Assembly (NCBI GenBank): GCA_024291935.2
Contig: CM044309.1
Span: forward strand, 868,001-932,000
Direction of reading: 5' to 3'
Source: Okapia johnstoni
Lineage: Eukaryota; Chordata; Mammalia; Artiodactyla; Giraffidae
DNA: 64,000 bases
Shown here: positions 12,276-25,349 of the stretch, one piece after another
Numbering within the stretch: position 1 is the stretch's first letter
Layout: the number at the start of each line of letters is the position of its first letter
Program-made: the position numbers and the translations under genes
The notes under the pieces: generated by a model
What the model saw: only the letters and a program-made list of their open reading frames with translations
Told to the model about the DNA's origin: nothing
Databases searched by the model: none

Positions 12276-13955
12276 CAAGATCCTGACACAGGCTAGCAAG
12301 TTTCTGTGAGCTATACAGTGATTCAAAGGATATAAACTACGGTTGTTTCGTAACAGATTTGTTAGGTTTTCCTAAAAAAGGTTTTACAAAGCAAAACCTA
12401 TTCCAACTGCTGATGACAAAAGACTTGTCTCTGAAAATAGATACTTTATTGAAGTTCTTGACTAACAATTTAAATACACACAGGTTTCTGCATAGATGTA
12501 AAGCATTAACTTCTACAAGTTTATGGTGTCTAAATGAATGCGGATATGCCTTCTTTCCTATCTGACACACAACTTTTCCCACTAACAGGACACATGGGGA
12601 TGAATGGAGAAAAAGCAGGTAATTCCTGATTTATTCAGTTCCTAGACTAGGTCCTGAGACCAAGAGTAAGAATTAACAGGGGTGAGAAGAGTTGTAAGTG
12701 GTTAAAGTGCAAACCAGCTAAGTAATAACTAATTTCTAATGTAATTTCTTGTTTAGTGCTATGAAGAATTCTGAAAACATATGTATACACACAAGCAACT
12801 GTTCGATGAAGGGCAAAAATGAAACAAGTGCTGTATCACAGGAAAAGGAGACATTAAAGAATATGACCTTATAACTATAACACGATGCTATCTATAGCGG
12901 CTGACAGAGGGTTGGGTGAAGGAAAAAAAATATACGAGAAGATAAAGTAAACATTTCACATTTGGTTAAAACAGCATTACAGTCTTGACATGGCTTTTAC
13001 TAAAAGGAATATGGGCTTTGGGGCAAGAGTGCACAGGGCGCATAAGTCTATAGTCACGGACACATTATTCATGCCGTCTCTGTGACAATGCCACAGGCCT
13101 TAGGCACACATGATGGAGAGAGTAATTAGAAAGCCAATAGTTTAGGATTCTATACGGCTAATTAAGTCTTTACTTTTTTTCCTCTCAGGATACTTGAAAT
13201 TCTAGCATTATGCCCAAATTTCCCCTGAGAGCTTAGAAAGTCTTTACACTTATTCTGCCTTGAATCCAAACTTCCCCAACCCTGAGAGTTTTGCATTCTT
13301 CTAATCCTAAAATCAACACCTAAAATACAGGACCTATTTTCCTACAAATCTAAAGGCTTGGTGTGAAAGATTCAGTTATAATCGTTAATGCCTTATGCAT
13401 TCCTACAAAGGAAAGCAGAGGATCTTAAAGGAAATGCCCAGTGCTTATCTGGCTGTTTCAGTGTGCGCTCTTTGAGGACAACAAGTCAAAATCTCTGTAT
13501 TAGTCTATTTAAAGGATCTACAGTTAACTAAGAAAAAATTTATTCTAGCTCTAAACAGAAGTTGAGCAATCCCTTTGAAAAGCTCCAAAATAATATTTGG
13601 AACATCTTTTAATGTTTCTTGCATGAGATTCTACTGATTAATCTAGTTCTCACATGCAAAACATACATCTGGGGATATGCATCTTTTATGTCGCTGAGAA
13701 GTGGTAATAAATAAGTATCCTTCCAGGGCCCAAAATACGACCCGCTCAACTCACGTTTCAGAACTTCTGATATTTTTAGTTAATCCACAGGTGAAGTGCA
13801 TCTACTATATCTTCAAGTAAAACACACAAGCTAACCTGGCACAGCACATACACGCGCTCATCAGAAGCTTCCTGGTAACGAGCCATACATAGCAGTGCAA
13901 ACAGCCACTTAGTCACACAACTAACCCAAGCTTTTATAGCTCTTAAATGTTCTTT
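12276..13955. other. Repeat-poor unique intronic block
   Basis: About 1.7 kb without a repeat I recognise and without coding potential. Repeat-poor stretches of this size inside a developmental/signalling gene intron can hold enhancers, but nothing specific is visible. Confidence 0.35.
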
Positions 13956-13956
13956 T

Positions 13957-14132
13957 AAAAAACAATGTATTTTGGCTGCACTGGGTCTTAGCTACAGCTC
14001 ACGGGATTCTCGCTGGGGCATGCAAACTCTTGGTTGAAGCATGAGGGACTTGGTTTCCCAGCAGGGACCGAACCCAGGTCCCTACACTGGGAGCACCGAG
14101 CCTTTCCCACTGGACCACCAGGGAAGTCCCTC
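13957..14132 (-). repeat. CHR-2/Bov-tA-like SINE, minus orientation
   Basis: 'tattttggctgcactgggtc' through 'ggaccaccagggaagtccct'; complete inverted SINE. Confidence 0.88.
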
Positions 14133-15067
14133 TAGCTTTCAAATATTTCTTAACAAAATTTTCAATGCATTAATGCTGCTCTTCATCTTTTTCATGTGTG
14201 TAGACATAAGTATTATTATATATCTAAGTTTAATTTTTGCCCAACACAGAATATTCAGAGGCAAGTCAAACTTCAAAGGTCCCAGCAAAAGGAAGCTGGG
14301 TATTGAGCAATTAAAAACAGGGCCAGAGGTTAAAAGACCTAACCGAGTTAGACTTTTTAACTAAATACCCTCATTTATAAAATAAGGTCAAGTTTAAAGT
14401 CCTCGTTTCAAAACTTCAGAGTAAGTCAAGATGCACTTGGCGCATTGACATGCCTCTTCCTGGATTTTAGGCAGAGAAGTTCTGGATCTAACAAAGAACA
14501 AGGTGCCATATGTTCCCTCAGAGAGTGCAGAGAGTCCTCGGAAGGACTCAGCAGAATCCGCGGACGGCTGGTGGGCCGCCCTGGACTGGAGCCTGCTCTC
14601 TCCCCAGCAGGAGGGGCTGCAACTTCAAACCAGCCCTGCAGGTCTCCGGGGCAGGGTAGCCGGTACTTCCCAGCTCTGACTCGCAGGAGCCTGAGTTCAC
14701 AGGATTTGTACCGCAGGGATAAGGCCACGCTTCCGCTTGCGTTACAGGAAGGCTGTGCAGCGGAGGTCAGGGTCCTTTCTGTGAAGGAGAGCCACGCGGT
14801 GAGTCAGGCCGCTGCACGCTTACGCCCAACTCCGGAATAATGAGGGGGTGGAGGAGCAGGCGTCACCCCAGGAAAGGTGTTCTTTAATCCACACCAAAAC
14901 CCGTGGAATTCACCTTCTCCCCCCTCACTACACAAGGAGGACGAACACCGAAAGGGGTGCAGAGCCCTGACGGACGTCTGTGCCAGGCACTGGATGGCTC
15001 CGAACACCTGTTCTCCCAGGTCACAGGAGCAGTGCAGCAGGGAGAGCTGGACGCGCCCCTTCAGAAG
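14133..15067. other. Unique sequence, moderately GC-rich at 14500-14850
   Basis: Open frames exist on both strands (14445-14840 plus, 14804-15313 minus) but have no recognisable domains, overlap a SINE and look like chance ORFs in GC-rich DNA. Confidence 0.35.
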
Positions 15068-15187
15068 CTGCTGGACTTCTCTGGGGGTCCAGCGTGAAGT
15101 CTCTGTGCTTCCAGGGCAGGGGGTTGGATCCCTGATCGGGGAACTAATATCCCACACGCCCTGTGGTATGGCCAAAAAAAAAATTAG
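15068..15187 (+). repeat. CHR-2/Bov-tA-like SINE, short, plus orientation
   Basis: 'gacttctctgggggtccagc' head, 'ggatccctgatcggggaac' core and an A tail at 15174-15182. Confidence 0.8.
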
Positions 15188-17222
15188 AAGGTGTCGCCCT
15201 TTGCTGACATCTTCCATTTCTAAGTCTGAAGGGGAAGAGGAGGCAGGAATGCAATCACCTTGACCCTCCTCCAGAAGGCCCATCAAACCCGATGCAAGGC
15301 TCTTGGAGAACAAAACATCTGCCCTGCGAGAAACACACTTGCTTTAACTAATCCTGCTGGTACAGGAGGTGGTCCAGACCACACAGACTAGACTCCGTTC
15401 CCCAGGCCTCCCGGGGAAATAGTGAAAAACATCTGCCTTCCAGCACATGCACTTTTAAGCGACACACTGACTCTCAGATTTAACCTTTGAACACATCTCT
15501 GAATAGACCACCAAATAGCTCTAAATAAGTGGTTTTTTTTTTTACATATTGCACTATAATCTCCATAAAGGCCTATCTCCCCCAAAGCTACATAATTTAA
15601 TATCTACTGCTATGCTCTTATTAAGAGGAGCATTTTTGACTACAGAGTAAAACAAAAAAAAAAATTGCGGGTGTTCTTTTAAGGAATGCTAGGCTAAATT
15701 TCATTAAAAAAAATCTTTTTTTTTTTTTTTTTCACATAAGCCACCAATAAGGACCACAGTGATTTCCCCAAATGTATGTCAGATTCCCTAAGTATGACTG
15801 CAACGCTAACGGGGGCCTACACCTCACCTCCCGCACACTGAGTCGTGGCCGCAAGCAGCTTTCTCTGGCAGAGGGCAGGAGATCAGCGAAGGAGCGTTTG
15901 CTGGGTAGGCACGACATCAAAGGACTGAAAATGCTCAGATAATCCCCGAATTCTCACAGTGCTCAAACTCCACCCTGAACAAACATTCTTCCAGAACTGC
16001 TGACAAAGAGCCAAACTGACTTCCTCGCCTTCCCTGTCTTCCCCTTTCGGAAGTCAAGTTATCTAGCAGCAAAATAACCACCCAAAGTGGCGCCGCAGAG
16101 AGACAACTGAAGCGACTCCCTCTGGCTCATTAGGCTTGGAAATAATCAGAAGGTTTTCTCCGCCAGTGCATTGAGATCGTGGTTTCTAAGGAACCCCTGG
16201 CCCTAACCACTACACCTCCACTTGAGAGGCATGACTGTAAATTATGATAAAGACCTGAGTAATCACACTCTGCTCTGCTTGGCATAAAGCCCTGATTCTT
16301 GCCAAGTCGGCAAATGGTGAACACGTGGACAAATGCACTGGGTCCGAGCCCAGCTTCCCAGGTTTCAAGGACCCTTCTTGATGGGTTTCTCCGGAGCGTC
16401 TCTCGTTCGCAGCCAAGACGGGCACAAGAGAAGTCCCAACTTAGATCACAGTCCCTGTCAGGCCCCGAGGACGAAAGGTGTGCTTCAACGGCGCACACGC
16501 CACCCGCTCTGAAGAATAAAAAGCTACACTCATGCAGTTATTATCCAAGAATAGAACCAGAAGAATAAATTTGGATTTATTTTTGTTACTTATCTTTATG
16601 GCAAGATGCGATACAAAATGGTCGCCAAAGTCGCTACTGTGAAGTCAATGCATCGTGCAATGAGATATAAGCTTAAGTCTTCCTAACAGTGGCAAAAAAC
16701 CCTGCCTTCTCGATCACTGAAGGTACCTCCTATTTCCAATTTCTGAAGAAGGCAGGGGAAACACTAACAAAATATACTGAAACGTAAGACCTGAAAGACC
16801 TTTCTTAGTCATGTAAGTAACGAACATTTCTGCAGCTTCCCCAGAAAGTCTGCAACTTAATTATCCCTAAAGCAGCCGTGCTTAAACAAAGAGATGACTT
16901 TTCTGCAGCTTTGGTTGGGAGTCCTTCTGGGTGGAGGTGTTACTTGGAAAGACATCAAAACCCAAGTGATGCAAAAATCATTCTCTGCAATTTGAACCTG
17001 AGCCACCTCCAATTTAGTCATCTGTGGAGAGTTCTATCTTACTTCTATTACTGAGCAAAACCCAAACACCAGAGGCATCTCTTCCAATTCAGACCATGGC
17101 GAGGGGTGGGAGGTGAGGGAGGGAGCATGTGGGTGGTGAGCAGGCGACCATCACGGCAGGGAGGTTTAGAGGGAAAAGGGCTTTGAAACCACTTGTGTCC
17201 AGGATATATGCCAACATCTCCT
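15188..17222. other. Unique intronic sequence
   Basis: Two A/T homopolymer patches (15533-15543, 15715-15732) and otherwise unique DNA. ORFs at 15732-16568 are short and unsupported. Confidence 0.35.
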
Positions 17223-17410
17223 GCGTGCATGCTCAGTCACGTCCAACTCTTTGCAACTCTACGGACTGTAGCCCGCCAGGCTCCTCTGTCCGTGGAATTC
17301 TCCAGGCAAGAATACTAGAGCAGCATGCCATTTCCTTCTCCAGGGGGTCTTCCTGGCCCAGGAATCGAACCTCCTTCTCCTCCACTGGCAGGTGGATTCT
17401 CTACCACTGA
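17223..17410 (-). repeat. Bov-tA SINE, minus orientation
   Basis: 'gctcagtcacgtccaactct' through 'ttctctaccactgagtccca'. Confidence 0.88.
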
Positions 17411-17879
17411 GTCCCACCAATGTCTCCTAACCTTTCCCAAATTGTACCTTCCTGTGGTTTTTCTGTGAGCAATTTTTCTTCTCTATAAGCTCCCTATTTC
17501 CCAACTTGATTTCTCCTAAAATTTGGGCTTAATGACATCATACACTGTATAATTTTTTTCCAGTGTTTTCTCATCACTGAGCCCAAGTAATCTTTTATGA
17601 AGGACAGTGGGCTTATCTCCCTAACACTCAATGAATCCCCCACCACAGTTTGGCAGCTATGACCCCACCTGTAACCCCAAGGTGGGGGGCAGGCATTCTG
17701 CTCGACTTAAGGCAATCAACGTAACACCATCCTTCCTGCTGCTACACTGCAGATGGGTAAGCCGGCGAAGGACTTTGCTGTCTTAATATGTCTTAATATC
17801 TTATGAGTCAAGATGATCCAAGAACATGAAAGCTCCTCAGAACTTCCGTAGATGGTTGACGGCAGGCAATCCCCTCTTC

Positions 17880-18002
17880 AGTCTTTTTTCTCTCTTTCTG
17901 GCCGTTGCCCGTGGCATGCAGAACTTTCCTGGCCAGGGAGCAAGCCTGAACCCCCACAGCGGGAGCGCACAGCCTCCCCACTGGGCCCCCAGGAAGTCCT
18001 CC
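17880..18002 (-). repeat. CHR-2/Bov-tA-like SINE, minus orientation
   Basis: 'tctggccgttgcccgtggca' and 'cactgggcccccaggaagtc' mark an inverted, diverged copy. Confidence 0.7.
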
Positions 18003-19095
18003 CTCCTGGATCTGGATTGGCGCTGGTGGCCACCGTCAGGGCACAGAAGCAGACTTCCTGAAGGCAAAGTAGAGCACAGAGAAAGGCAGAATCAAGAGAA
18101 CTGAAGAGAAACAGACCTGGGAGTCTCATGTGACGTCTCCTCACCTCTGAAACTCAACATCACATAAGCCAAGAAATTTCCTTCACTGTTTAAACCACTC
18201 CAACTCATCCCTCTTCTTATACCATCCCCATAAGTTATTTAAATGCTTGTATGTTTTTCCCCTCTCCACCTGGCTTGGTCGGTGACTTGAAGGCAAGAGG
18301 ATGGGCCTCACTTCTTGACAGTTTACAGAGTGATTTCCATACTTGTTTGCATCTAACAGAAGCCCCGAGGGCCTGGATTAGCACCGAGCTCCTGTGTTCA
18401 CTGCCCAGGCGTTTGGTCAAAGTGCTCACGCCTTCGTGTCCTCCATTTAAAAACAGGGATGATACAGAACCATCAGGCTTCAATAACACAGTGCAAAGAC
18501 ACGCAGATGTTGGAGGGGAAAGCTCTGACTCACTCACGCCCCTCATATGTGGATGTCCTTAAATACTCGATGGTAACGTTTGGCTCTCACAAGTACAGCG
18601 GCAGGTAAGTGTCTTTCACCATGGCAGCCAAGGTTTAGTCATCCTCTTTCATAGAGACAGGTCATACCCACTGTTAGGTTTGACTATCAGAGTCTACAAT
18701 ACGGTCATCAACAAAGTAAATTCTAACAAATGTGACGGAAAACGAATCCTGGTTATGCATCAGATAACTGCCTTCAAACCTTCTCTCTAAATTGAGTCGT
18801 GTGTTTTTAAGAAGGAAAGAGTACAAGTAGGAGCTTTGGTGACGTCTTATTTTATCAAGCTTATTATAGCTTAACTAAAGAGGATGCAAGAGGCACTTGG
18901 CATCTCAACGTACAACAGTTTATGTCACCACACGGAATAAACCTCTGGCTTTTGCAGTGAATATATTCGATGAAACTCATTTTCATTTATGGGAATGTTA
19001 AAGAGCAAAGGTAAGCAGAATTTCTATAAAAATAGTCGATGAAAATAGGATACAAGTTTACCCCATTCTCCCTTCCTCCTGGAGAAGAGGAAAGG
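18003..19095. other. Unique intronic sequence
   Basis: Nothing recognised. Opposed ORFs at 18235-18562 overlap on both strands and are presumably chance. Confidence 0.35.
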
Positions 19096-19097
19096 AA

Positions 19098-19280
19098 AGT
19101 GAAACTCTCTCAGTCGTGTCCAACTCTTTGCGGCCCCCTGGACTATACAGTCCACAGAATTCTCCAGGCCAGAATACTGGGGTGGGTAGCCTTTCCCTTC
19201 TCCAGGGGATCTTCCCAACACAGGGATCGAACCCAGGTCTCCCACATTGCAGGCACATTCTTTACCAGCTGAGCTATGAG
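19098..19280 (-). repeat. Bov-A2/Bov-A SINE, minus orientation
   Basis: 'gtgaaactctctcagtcgtg' through 'ttctttaccagctgagctat'. Confidence 0.9.
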
Positions 19281-19370
19281 ACGAAAGGAATCAGGAAGGA
19301 AAACAGGATTTCTACAATCCAAAAACTCATGCTTTACTGGACTCTGTATATGTGCCTAAAAACAGAGTCA

Positions 19371-19757
19371 GCTGAGTTCACTCAGTCATGTCCGACTCTT
19401 TGCGACCCCATGGACTGCAGCATGCCAGGCCTCCCTGTCCATCACCAACTCCCGGAGTTTACCCAAACTCATGTCCATCAAGTCAGTGATGCCATCCAAC
19501 CATCTCATCCTCTGTCATCCCCTTCTCCTCCTGCCCTCAATCTTTCCCAGCATCAGGGTCTTTTCAAATGAGACAGCTCTTCACATCAGGTGGCCAAAGA
19601 ATTGGAGTTTCAGCTTCAACATCAGTCCTTCCAGTGAACACCCAGGACTGATCTCCTTTAGGATGGACTGGTTGGATCTCCTTACAGTCCAAGGGACTCT
19701 CAAGAGTCTTCTCCAACACCACAGTTCAAAAGCATCAATTCTTCGGCACTCAGCTTT
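19371..19757 (-). repeat. BovB LINE 3' end, minus orientation
   Basis: Inverted BovB C-terminal coding region; on the minus strand it reads the conserved [19 protein letters not shown] block. 5'-truncated, with some frame damage. Confidence 0.92.
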
Positions 19758-19911
19758 CTTTATAAACAGTGTACTAACTTTATAAATAGAACTCCTTTTT
19801 TGATAGAAAACTAACCCAGGATACTCAATCAAAAATGTGCCAAACCCTCTTTTAAGATGGAAAAACCAGTCCTTTCTTAATATATTTTTTTTGCAAATTT
19901 GCACCTTTATA

Positions 19912-20117
19912 CCCTGGTGGTTTAGTCGCTAAGTCATGTCCAACTCTTGCGACCCTGTGGACTGAGACCGCCAGGCTCCTCTGTCCATGGAATTCTCCTG
20001 GCAAGAATACTGGAGTGGGTTGCCATTCCCTTCTCCAGGGGATCTTCCCGACGCAGGGATCGAACCCGGGTTTCCTGCACTGCAGGCGGATTCTTTACCA
20101 ACTGAGCCGGAAGCCCC
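19912..20117 (-). repeat. Bov-tA SINE, minus orientation
   Basis: 'ggtttagtcgctaagtcatg' through 'accaactgagccggaagccc'. Confidence 0.9.
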
Positions 20118-22090
20118 CATTTATACGCTGGTTGTTCTTAAAGCAACACCTCATCATACATCTCTGCACTACCCCTCTCCCAGCCCCCCTCGCTTTTTTT
20201 TCCTTTTTTGTGGCCACACCATTCATAGTGTATTCCTCCAGAATTTTACAACTCATTAGAAAACAGTGAAACTTCACACAAAATAAAAGCGCAGGCGCTA
20301 AGGTGACCGTAATGAAAGCAGGATAGCAGGAGATGCGGCTTCGTCGCCTAATGAGAGGGCGACGTTCACGCTGACACTTTTTTTCTCTTACTTGAAGTTG
20401 TGACCGGAGAAGCTTCTGAGCATTTTGAACGAGCATCCTTCAGAAGGCTACCTGGTCTGCCACGGAGCACCGAGTTCGGCTTGTCGGAGCTGTACCAACT
20501 TCAGCAGCCAAGGGAGAGCTCCCAGAGCTGGACGATCACAGGAGGGCCCAGGACCTGAGTGGGTGCTGGGCCACAGTCTGCCTCCATGAAAGGAACCTCA
20601 GGGTAAACACCAGAATCAGAAATCTGTAGTACAAGTATTGCAGGGAGACAGTGTCATCAAGGTTAAAGCAAATACCACACGCCACCAACACTAACAAAAC
20701 CACAAGCAACAGCTCAAGGTTCCAAGGGGAAAGAGCTGGGCCCTGCTCTGATGACGCTAGCAGCCAACCCCCCCGTGCAGCTGCCGTGGGCTTCCTCCAG
20801 CTGGAGGCCTCGGCGTCTGTCCACTCCTGCTACACCCTGGCAACAGCTGCTATCAGCAAACTGCACGGATGAAAGGCCATCTTGTCCCCCACTCCCCGGC
20901 ATGTGTTCTTTCTCCATCTCGCTTCTCCTCGTCACCCTTAAAAATATTTGAAAAGCTACAGCAAAGTGACTCTTCGTGCAGACCCGGTAAGTCCCTGCAT
21001 CCAGCGTGGACCATCTCAGCCCGGATGAGAGCGGCCCCATCACCCTCACTGGCAGCGCCGTGGGGCACGGCTGTTTACCAGCCCAGCCGCACCGTAGCCT
21101 CCCAGCGTCTGACAATCCATAAAAGTCGCAGACATAAGCCTCCCAGTGTGGTTAAAGCTGGTAACACGGGGACAGGGGTCCCAGACCTGGAGCTCACCTC
21201 TCTCCTTAGCGCATAATGAGGAACAGAGGAAACGGCAGACAGACACCTGATACTGCTCCCCACGTCTTTTCCTCATCACTAAACTCAGCGACACCAACCA
21301 TTTAAGAGCCACTGTCTAATAGGGATGTGAGTCCCTGACCCAAATAAATACTAGAAATTACAGGAGAGAAGAATCATCCATCACCTCTTCGTCTCTTCTT
21401 TTGAGGGGTAGTCATTTGACTTATTTTCAGGTTTATTGATTCCAAAGTTGTCAGAAGGCAGGATCTAAATACCAGCACTGGCCTTTTAGAAAAGTCATCA
21501 CAAACATATTATTCACAAGCAACACTGCTGTCATTTCAGAAACAGGCTTACGTAAGTGCAGAGAAGTGTGAAATAATTCCACAATCATTTACTGAGCACA
21601 CACTGTCTCCCATTTGCACGAGGGTTCCTGCAAATGACAAAGCACCTTCCCAGGCTCCCTCTCCGAGAAAGAAAGGAACCTTCTGCTGAGACTGCTGTAT
21701 GCCGGGTCTGTGCGCTGCCCCCGCATCCAAAGGGCGAAACCGAAAAGACACTCATGGAACAGGGTCTGTAAACGGGAAAAGCCTCCGGTTCAAAGGCAGC
21801 TCAGCTCCACACGCAGCTCCTCTGCCCGACCCCAAATAGAATGACTGCATTTTCTAAAGCTCCACATCTTTTTTTTTTTTAATCTGAACAGGTGGTAATT
21901 TCCCAGATGCCAGGATATCCTCTCTGCTGTTTAGGAAAATAAAGGCATGTTCCTTCCGTTTGGATCTCTGCATTTCGGTAGGAGCATCTCGGCAGAAGCT
22001 TTCCTGCTGTTCCCTTTGGTTACCATGTCTAGTAGAGCTAAGCGTCCATACTGACGGACACCGATAGGGGCTACTCTCAAAGACCTTCTC
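20118..22090. other. Unique intronic sequence
   Basis: Overlapping ORFs on both strands at 20095-21312 have no recognisable domain. No repeat assigned. Confidence 0.35.
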
Positions 22091-22093
22091 TAA

Positions 22094-22632
22094 GCCAGCA
22101 CTCCTCAACCTTTCTGGCACCAGGGATCGGCTCCGTGGAGGGCAATGCTTCCCTGGGGCCTGGGGAGGGTGGTGGTGGAGGGTGGCTGGTTTGGGGATGA
22201 CTCAAGCGCCTTACAATCATGGCACTCCTTTGAGAACCTAGTGCCACTGCTGATCTGCAGGAGGTAGAGCTCAGTGACGTGAGTGATGCGGTGTGCATTG
22301 TGAGTGACGGGCGTGTGCTCAGTCGCTCAGTCGTGTCCAACTCTTTGTGGCCCCGTGGACTATAGCCCGCCAGGTTCCTCTGTCCATGGGATTCTCCAGA
22401 CAAGAATACTGGAGTGGGTTGCCATTTCTTCCTCCAGGGGATCTTCCTGACCCAGGGATCAAACCCTGGTCTTCTGTGCTGTAGGCAGATTCCTCAGCGC
22501 TGTGAGGGGTGGGGTGGCTGTAAACACAGGTGACACCAGGCTCCTCTGCTACTGCTCACCTCTGGTGGGCACCCCAGTCCCTAACAGGCCACAGACGGTC
22601 CTGGTCTATGGCCGGGGGTTGAAGACCCCTGC
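22094..22632. mobile_element. MER1-like hAT-Charlie DNA transposon fossil, split by a SINE
   Basis: The left part carries 'cctcaacctttctggcacca' and the right part ends 'ggccgggggttgaagacccc', the two inverted termini of the MER1 group. Both are strongly diverged. A Bov-tA SINE (about 22310-22500) lies between them, so the hAT copy is older. Confidence 0.75.
22310..22500 (-). repeat. Bov-tA SINE nested in MER1-like element
   Basis: 'gtgtgctcagtcgctcagtc' through 'ggtcttctgtgctgtaggca'. Confidence 0.88.
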
Positions 22633-22680
22633 TCGAAGCCAATCTTCAAGTTTCTTAAGTTCAAAGTTCAATAAATGAAC

Positions 22681-22890
22681 TACAGTTGACCCCTTCTGAA
22701 CTGCTCAGGTCCACTTATATTTGACTTTTTTCAGTATAAATATTGCAGTACAACACAAGTCATGGTGAGTTGAATCTGTGGATGGGGAACCAGGGATCAA
22801 AAGAAAGTCTGACTGTTAAGTCATGCTCGGATTTTCGACTGTGCAGAGAGTGGGTGCTCTAACCCCTACATTGTTCAAGGGTCAACTGTA
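22681..22890. mobile_element. Tigger/MER2-like (TcMar) DNA transposon fossil
   Basis: Inverted termini: left 'cagttgaccccttctgaact', right 'attgttcaagggtcaactg'. Both ends abut TA dinucleotides, as expected for a Tc1/mariner-type target. About 200 bp, non-autonomous and diverged. Confidence 0.8.
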
Positions 22891-23650
22891 TTTCTCCTTG
22901 TTCTACTCTGCATCTCTGAATTCCGTATCTCATATTTACTTTATTGTAGATTGGCCTTTGGTTCCACCACCTGACTGTTTACCTTTAGTTTGCATACTGC
23001 ATTAACATTGGCAAAGCAAATTCAGAAAAGCTACTCAATATTGATTTATATGTTTTTATGAACACGGCAACAGCAAGCCTGTGGGAGTCTGGAAAGGCAG
23101 TCTGTTGTAGATAAAAAGCAATGATAGCAAACAATTTGAAAGAATTGCAATTTCCTACAACCTAGCTAAAGCTCAATTGCTTTTAGGGACCCAGCTTTAA
23201 TGGTTGGGTGAGATTTTTGTAATTAGCATATTTAGTCTAGGTAGATGAGCATAACTTAAAAGCTTAAAGCATTTTCCTTCTTAATTAAGCATTCCTCATC
23301 ACGGTCCTAATTCTCCTTCCCACCCACCCATCCAAACAGCTGGCAAAACAGTGAACTGTAATATATCTTCCCATTAAAATGATTACAAATTCAGAATGAG
23401 TGGAGTTCAAATTAAGTTTTCAAGACCACATGGCAAGGAACAGCCGGTTTAAAAGTTAATGGAGAAAGTGACCATTCTGTCTTGTCAAGACATAAACAAT
23501 TCTAGAAATTAATTAGCTTTTTCCCAGCAGAAGGGAAAAATCATTTGTCTCCTTGTTTGTTTGCAAAAGTTATCACACTTTGATAGTCTTATATACATGA
23601 TTCTGTTTTGCACTAGTCTCATCCTGACACTTCATAACCCTCTAAATTAC
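22891..23650. other. Repeat-free A/T-rich block, candidate conserved non-coding element
   Basis: No gene. No recognisable repeat for about 750 bp, with several TAAT-core, homeodomain-type motifs (e.g. 'cttaattaagc' near 23279 and 'aaattaattagc' near 23505). Conservation cannot be measured from one sequence. Confidence 0.35.
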
Positions 23651-23669
23651 TCATTGGAGACACGGTTAA

Positions 23670-23850
23670 ACTGAGGTCTAGCATTTTGCTTAAGGGCAAG
23701 AACTCTCAGCTCCAGCACTTTCTTGCTGAATAATCTATGGCCAGTTAGCTCACCTGCTCTGTTCCTCAGTTTCCCCATTTGTAAAATGAGGATAACAAGC
23801 ATATCTTCTACAGAGTGGCTATAAAGCTTAAAGGCACATATATATACACG
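23670..23850 (-). repeat. MIR fragment (probable)
   Basis: 'ctcagtttccccatttgtaa' followed by 'aatgaggataac' is the inverted MIR core. Confidence 0.65.
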
Positions 23851-23921
23851 CACTATATATATTCTAATACATATAAGCACTTGGAAGAGTCTTTAGCAGA
23901 TAATAAATGCCATATAAGTAG

Positions 23922-24128
23922 GTGACACTAGTGGTGAGGAACCCACCTTCCAATGCAGGATATATGAGAGATGCGGGTTCGATCTCTGGGTTGGGAAGAC
24001 CCCTGGAGGAGGGCATGGCAACCCACTTCAGTATTCTTGCCTGGATAATCTCATGGACGGAGAAGCCTGGTAGGCTACAGTCCATGGGGTCGCAAAGAGT
24101 TGGACACGACTGAAGCAATTTAGCATGC
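23922..24128 (+). repeat. Bov-tA SINE, plus orientation
   Basis: 'ggtgaggaacccaccttcca' through 'gagttggacacgactgaagc'. Confidence 0.88.
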
Positions 24129-24419
24129 ACACACAAGTATTATTGTTATTACTATCACACCTACCATTACCACAGAGAGAACAGGGATATTCTATGGAAT
24201 TCTTTAAATGCTCCTTTACAAACCACTTTCTTGCTAAGTATTTTTGGAATTAACCTATAGCAGAAACATAAGGTGGATTTTGGATGCTGTCATTAGAATG
24301 TCATAATTATGGCTGCATGGCAAATTTCAAGATAAGAGATTTATACATAAACATAAAAACAAGTAATGACTTTAAAAGTTATAGTATGAAACCTCATTAT
24401 CATGAATGATTTACATATA

Positions 24420-25270
24420 GTTCAGTTCAGTTCAGTCGCTCAGTCGTGTCCAACTCTTTGCAGCCCCATGAATCGCAGCACACCAGCCTCCCTGTCCATC
24501 ACCAAATCCCCGAGTCTACCCAAACCCATGTCCATCGAGTCAGTGATGCCATCCAGCCATCTCATCCTCTGTCGTCCCCTTCTCCTCCTGACCCCAATCC
24601 TTCCCAGCATTAGGGTCTTTTCCAATGAGTCAACTCTTCGCATGAGGTGGCCAAAGTATGGGAGTTTCAGCCTCAACATCAGTCCTTCCAAAGAACACCC
24701 AGGACTGATCTCCTTTAGGATGGACTGGTTGGATCTCCTTGCAGTCCAAGGGACTCTCAAGAGTCTTCTCCAACACCACAGTTCAAAAGCATCAATTCTT
24801 GGGCGCTCAGCTTTCTTCACTGTCCAACTCTCACATCCATACATGACCACTGGAAAAACCATAGCCTTGACTAGACAGACCTTTGTTGGCAAAATAACGT
24901 CTCTGCTTTTAAATATGCTATCTAGGTTGGTCATAACCTTCCTTCCAAGGAGTAAGCGTCTTTTAATGGCTGCAATCACCATCAGCAGTGATTTTGGAGC
25001 CCCAAAAAATAAAGTCTGACACCGTTTCCACATCTATTTCCCATGAAGTGATGGGACAAGATGCCATAATCTTAGTTTTCTGAATGTTGAGCTTTAAGCC
25101 AACTTTTTCACTCTCCTCTTTCACTTTCATCAAGAGACTCTTTAGTTCTTCTTCACTTTCTGCCATAACGGCAGTGTCATCTGCATTATCTGAGGCTATT
25201 GACATTTCTTCCAGCAATCTTGATTCCAGCTTGTGCTTAATTATCTTCAAATTAAGAATGTGCTGAGACA
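24420..25270 (-). repeat. BovB LINE 3' end (about 850 bp), minus orientation
   Basis: The minus strand reads the BovB C-terminal block ([19 protein letters not shown], then [19 protein letters not shown]) and, further 5', a damaged version of the RT palm region ([19 protein letters not shown], from the YADD box). Frameshifts separate the two; 5'-truncated within RT. Confidence 0.93.
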
Positions 25271-25349
25271 ATTTATGGCATGTTTTCTCTGTGTTGTATC
25301 AAGAATAATAGTGTAAAAAAAACAAAGAATAATACTGTAAAAAGATATA

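Noticed and set aside
14804..15313. 169-codon minus ORF
   Set aside because: Overlaps a SINE, has no recognisable domain, and a competing open frame lies on the other strand.
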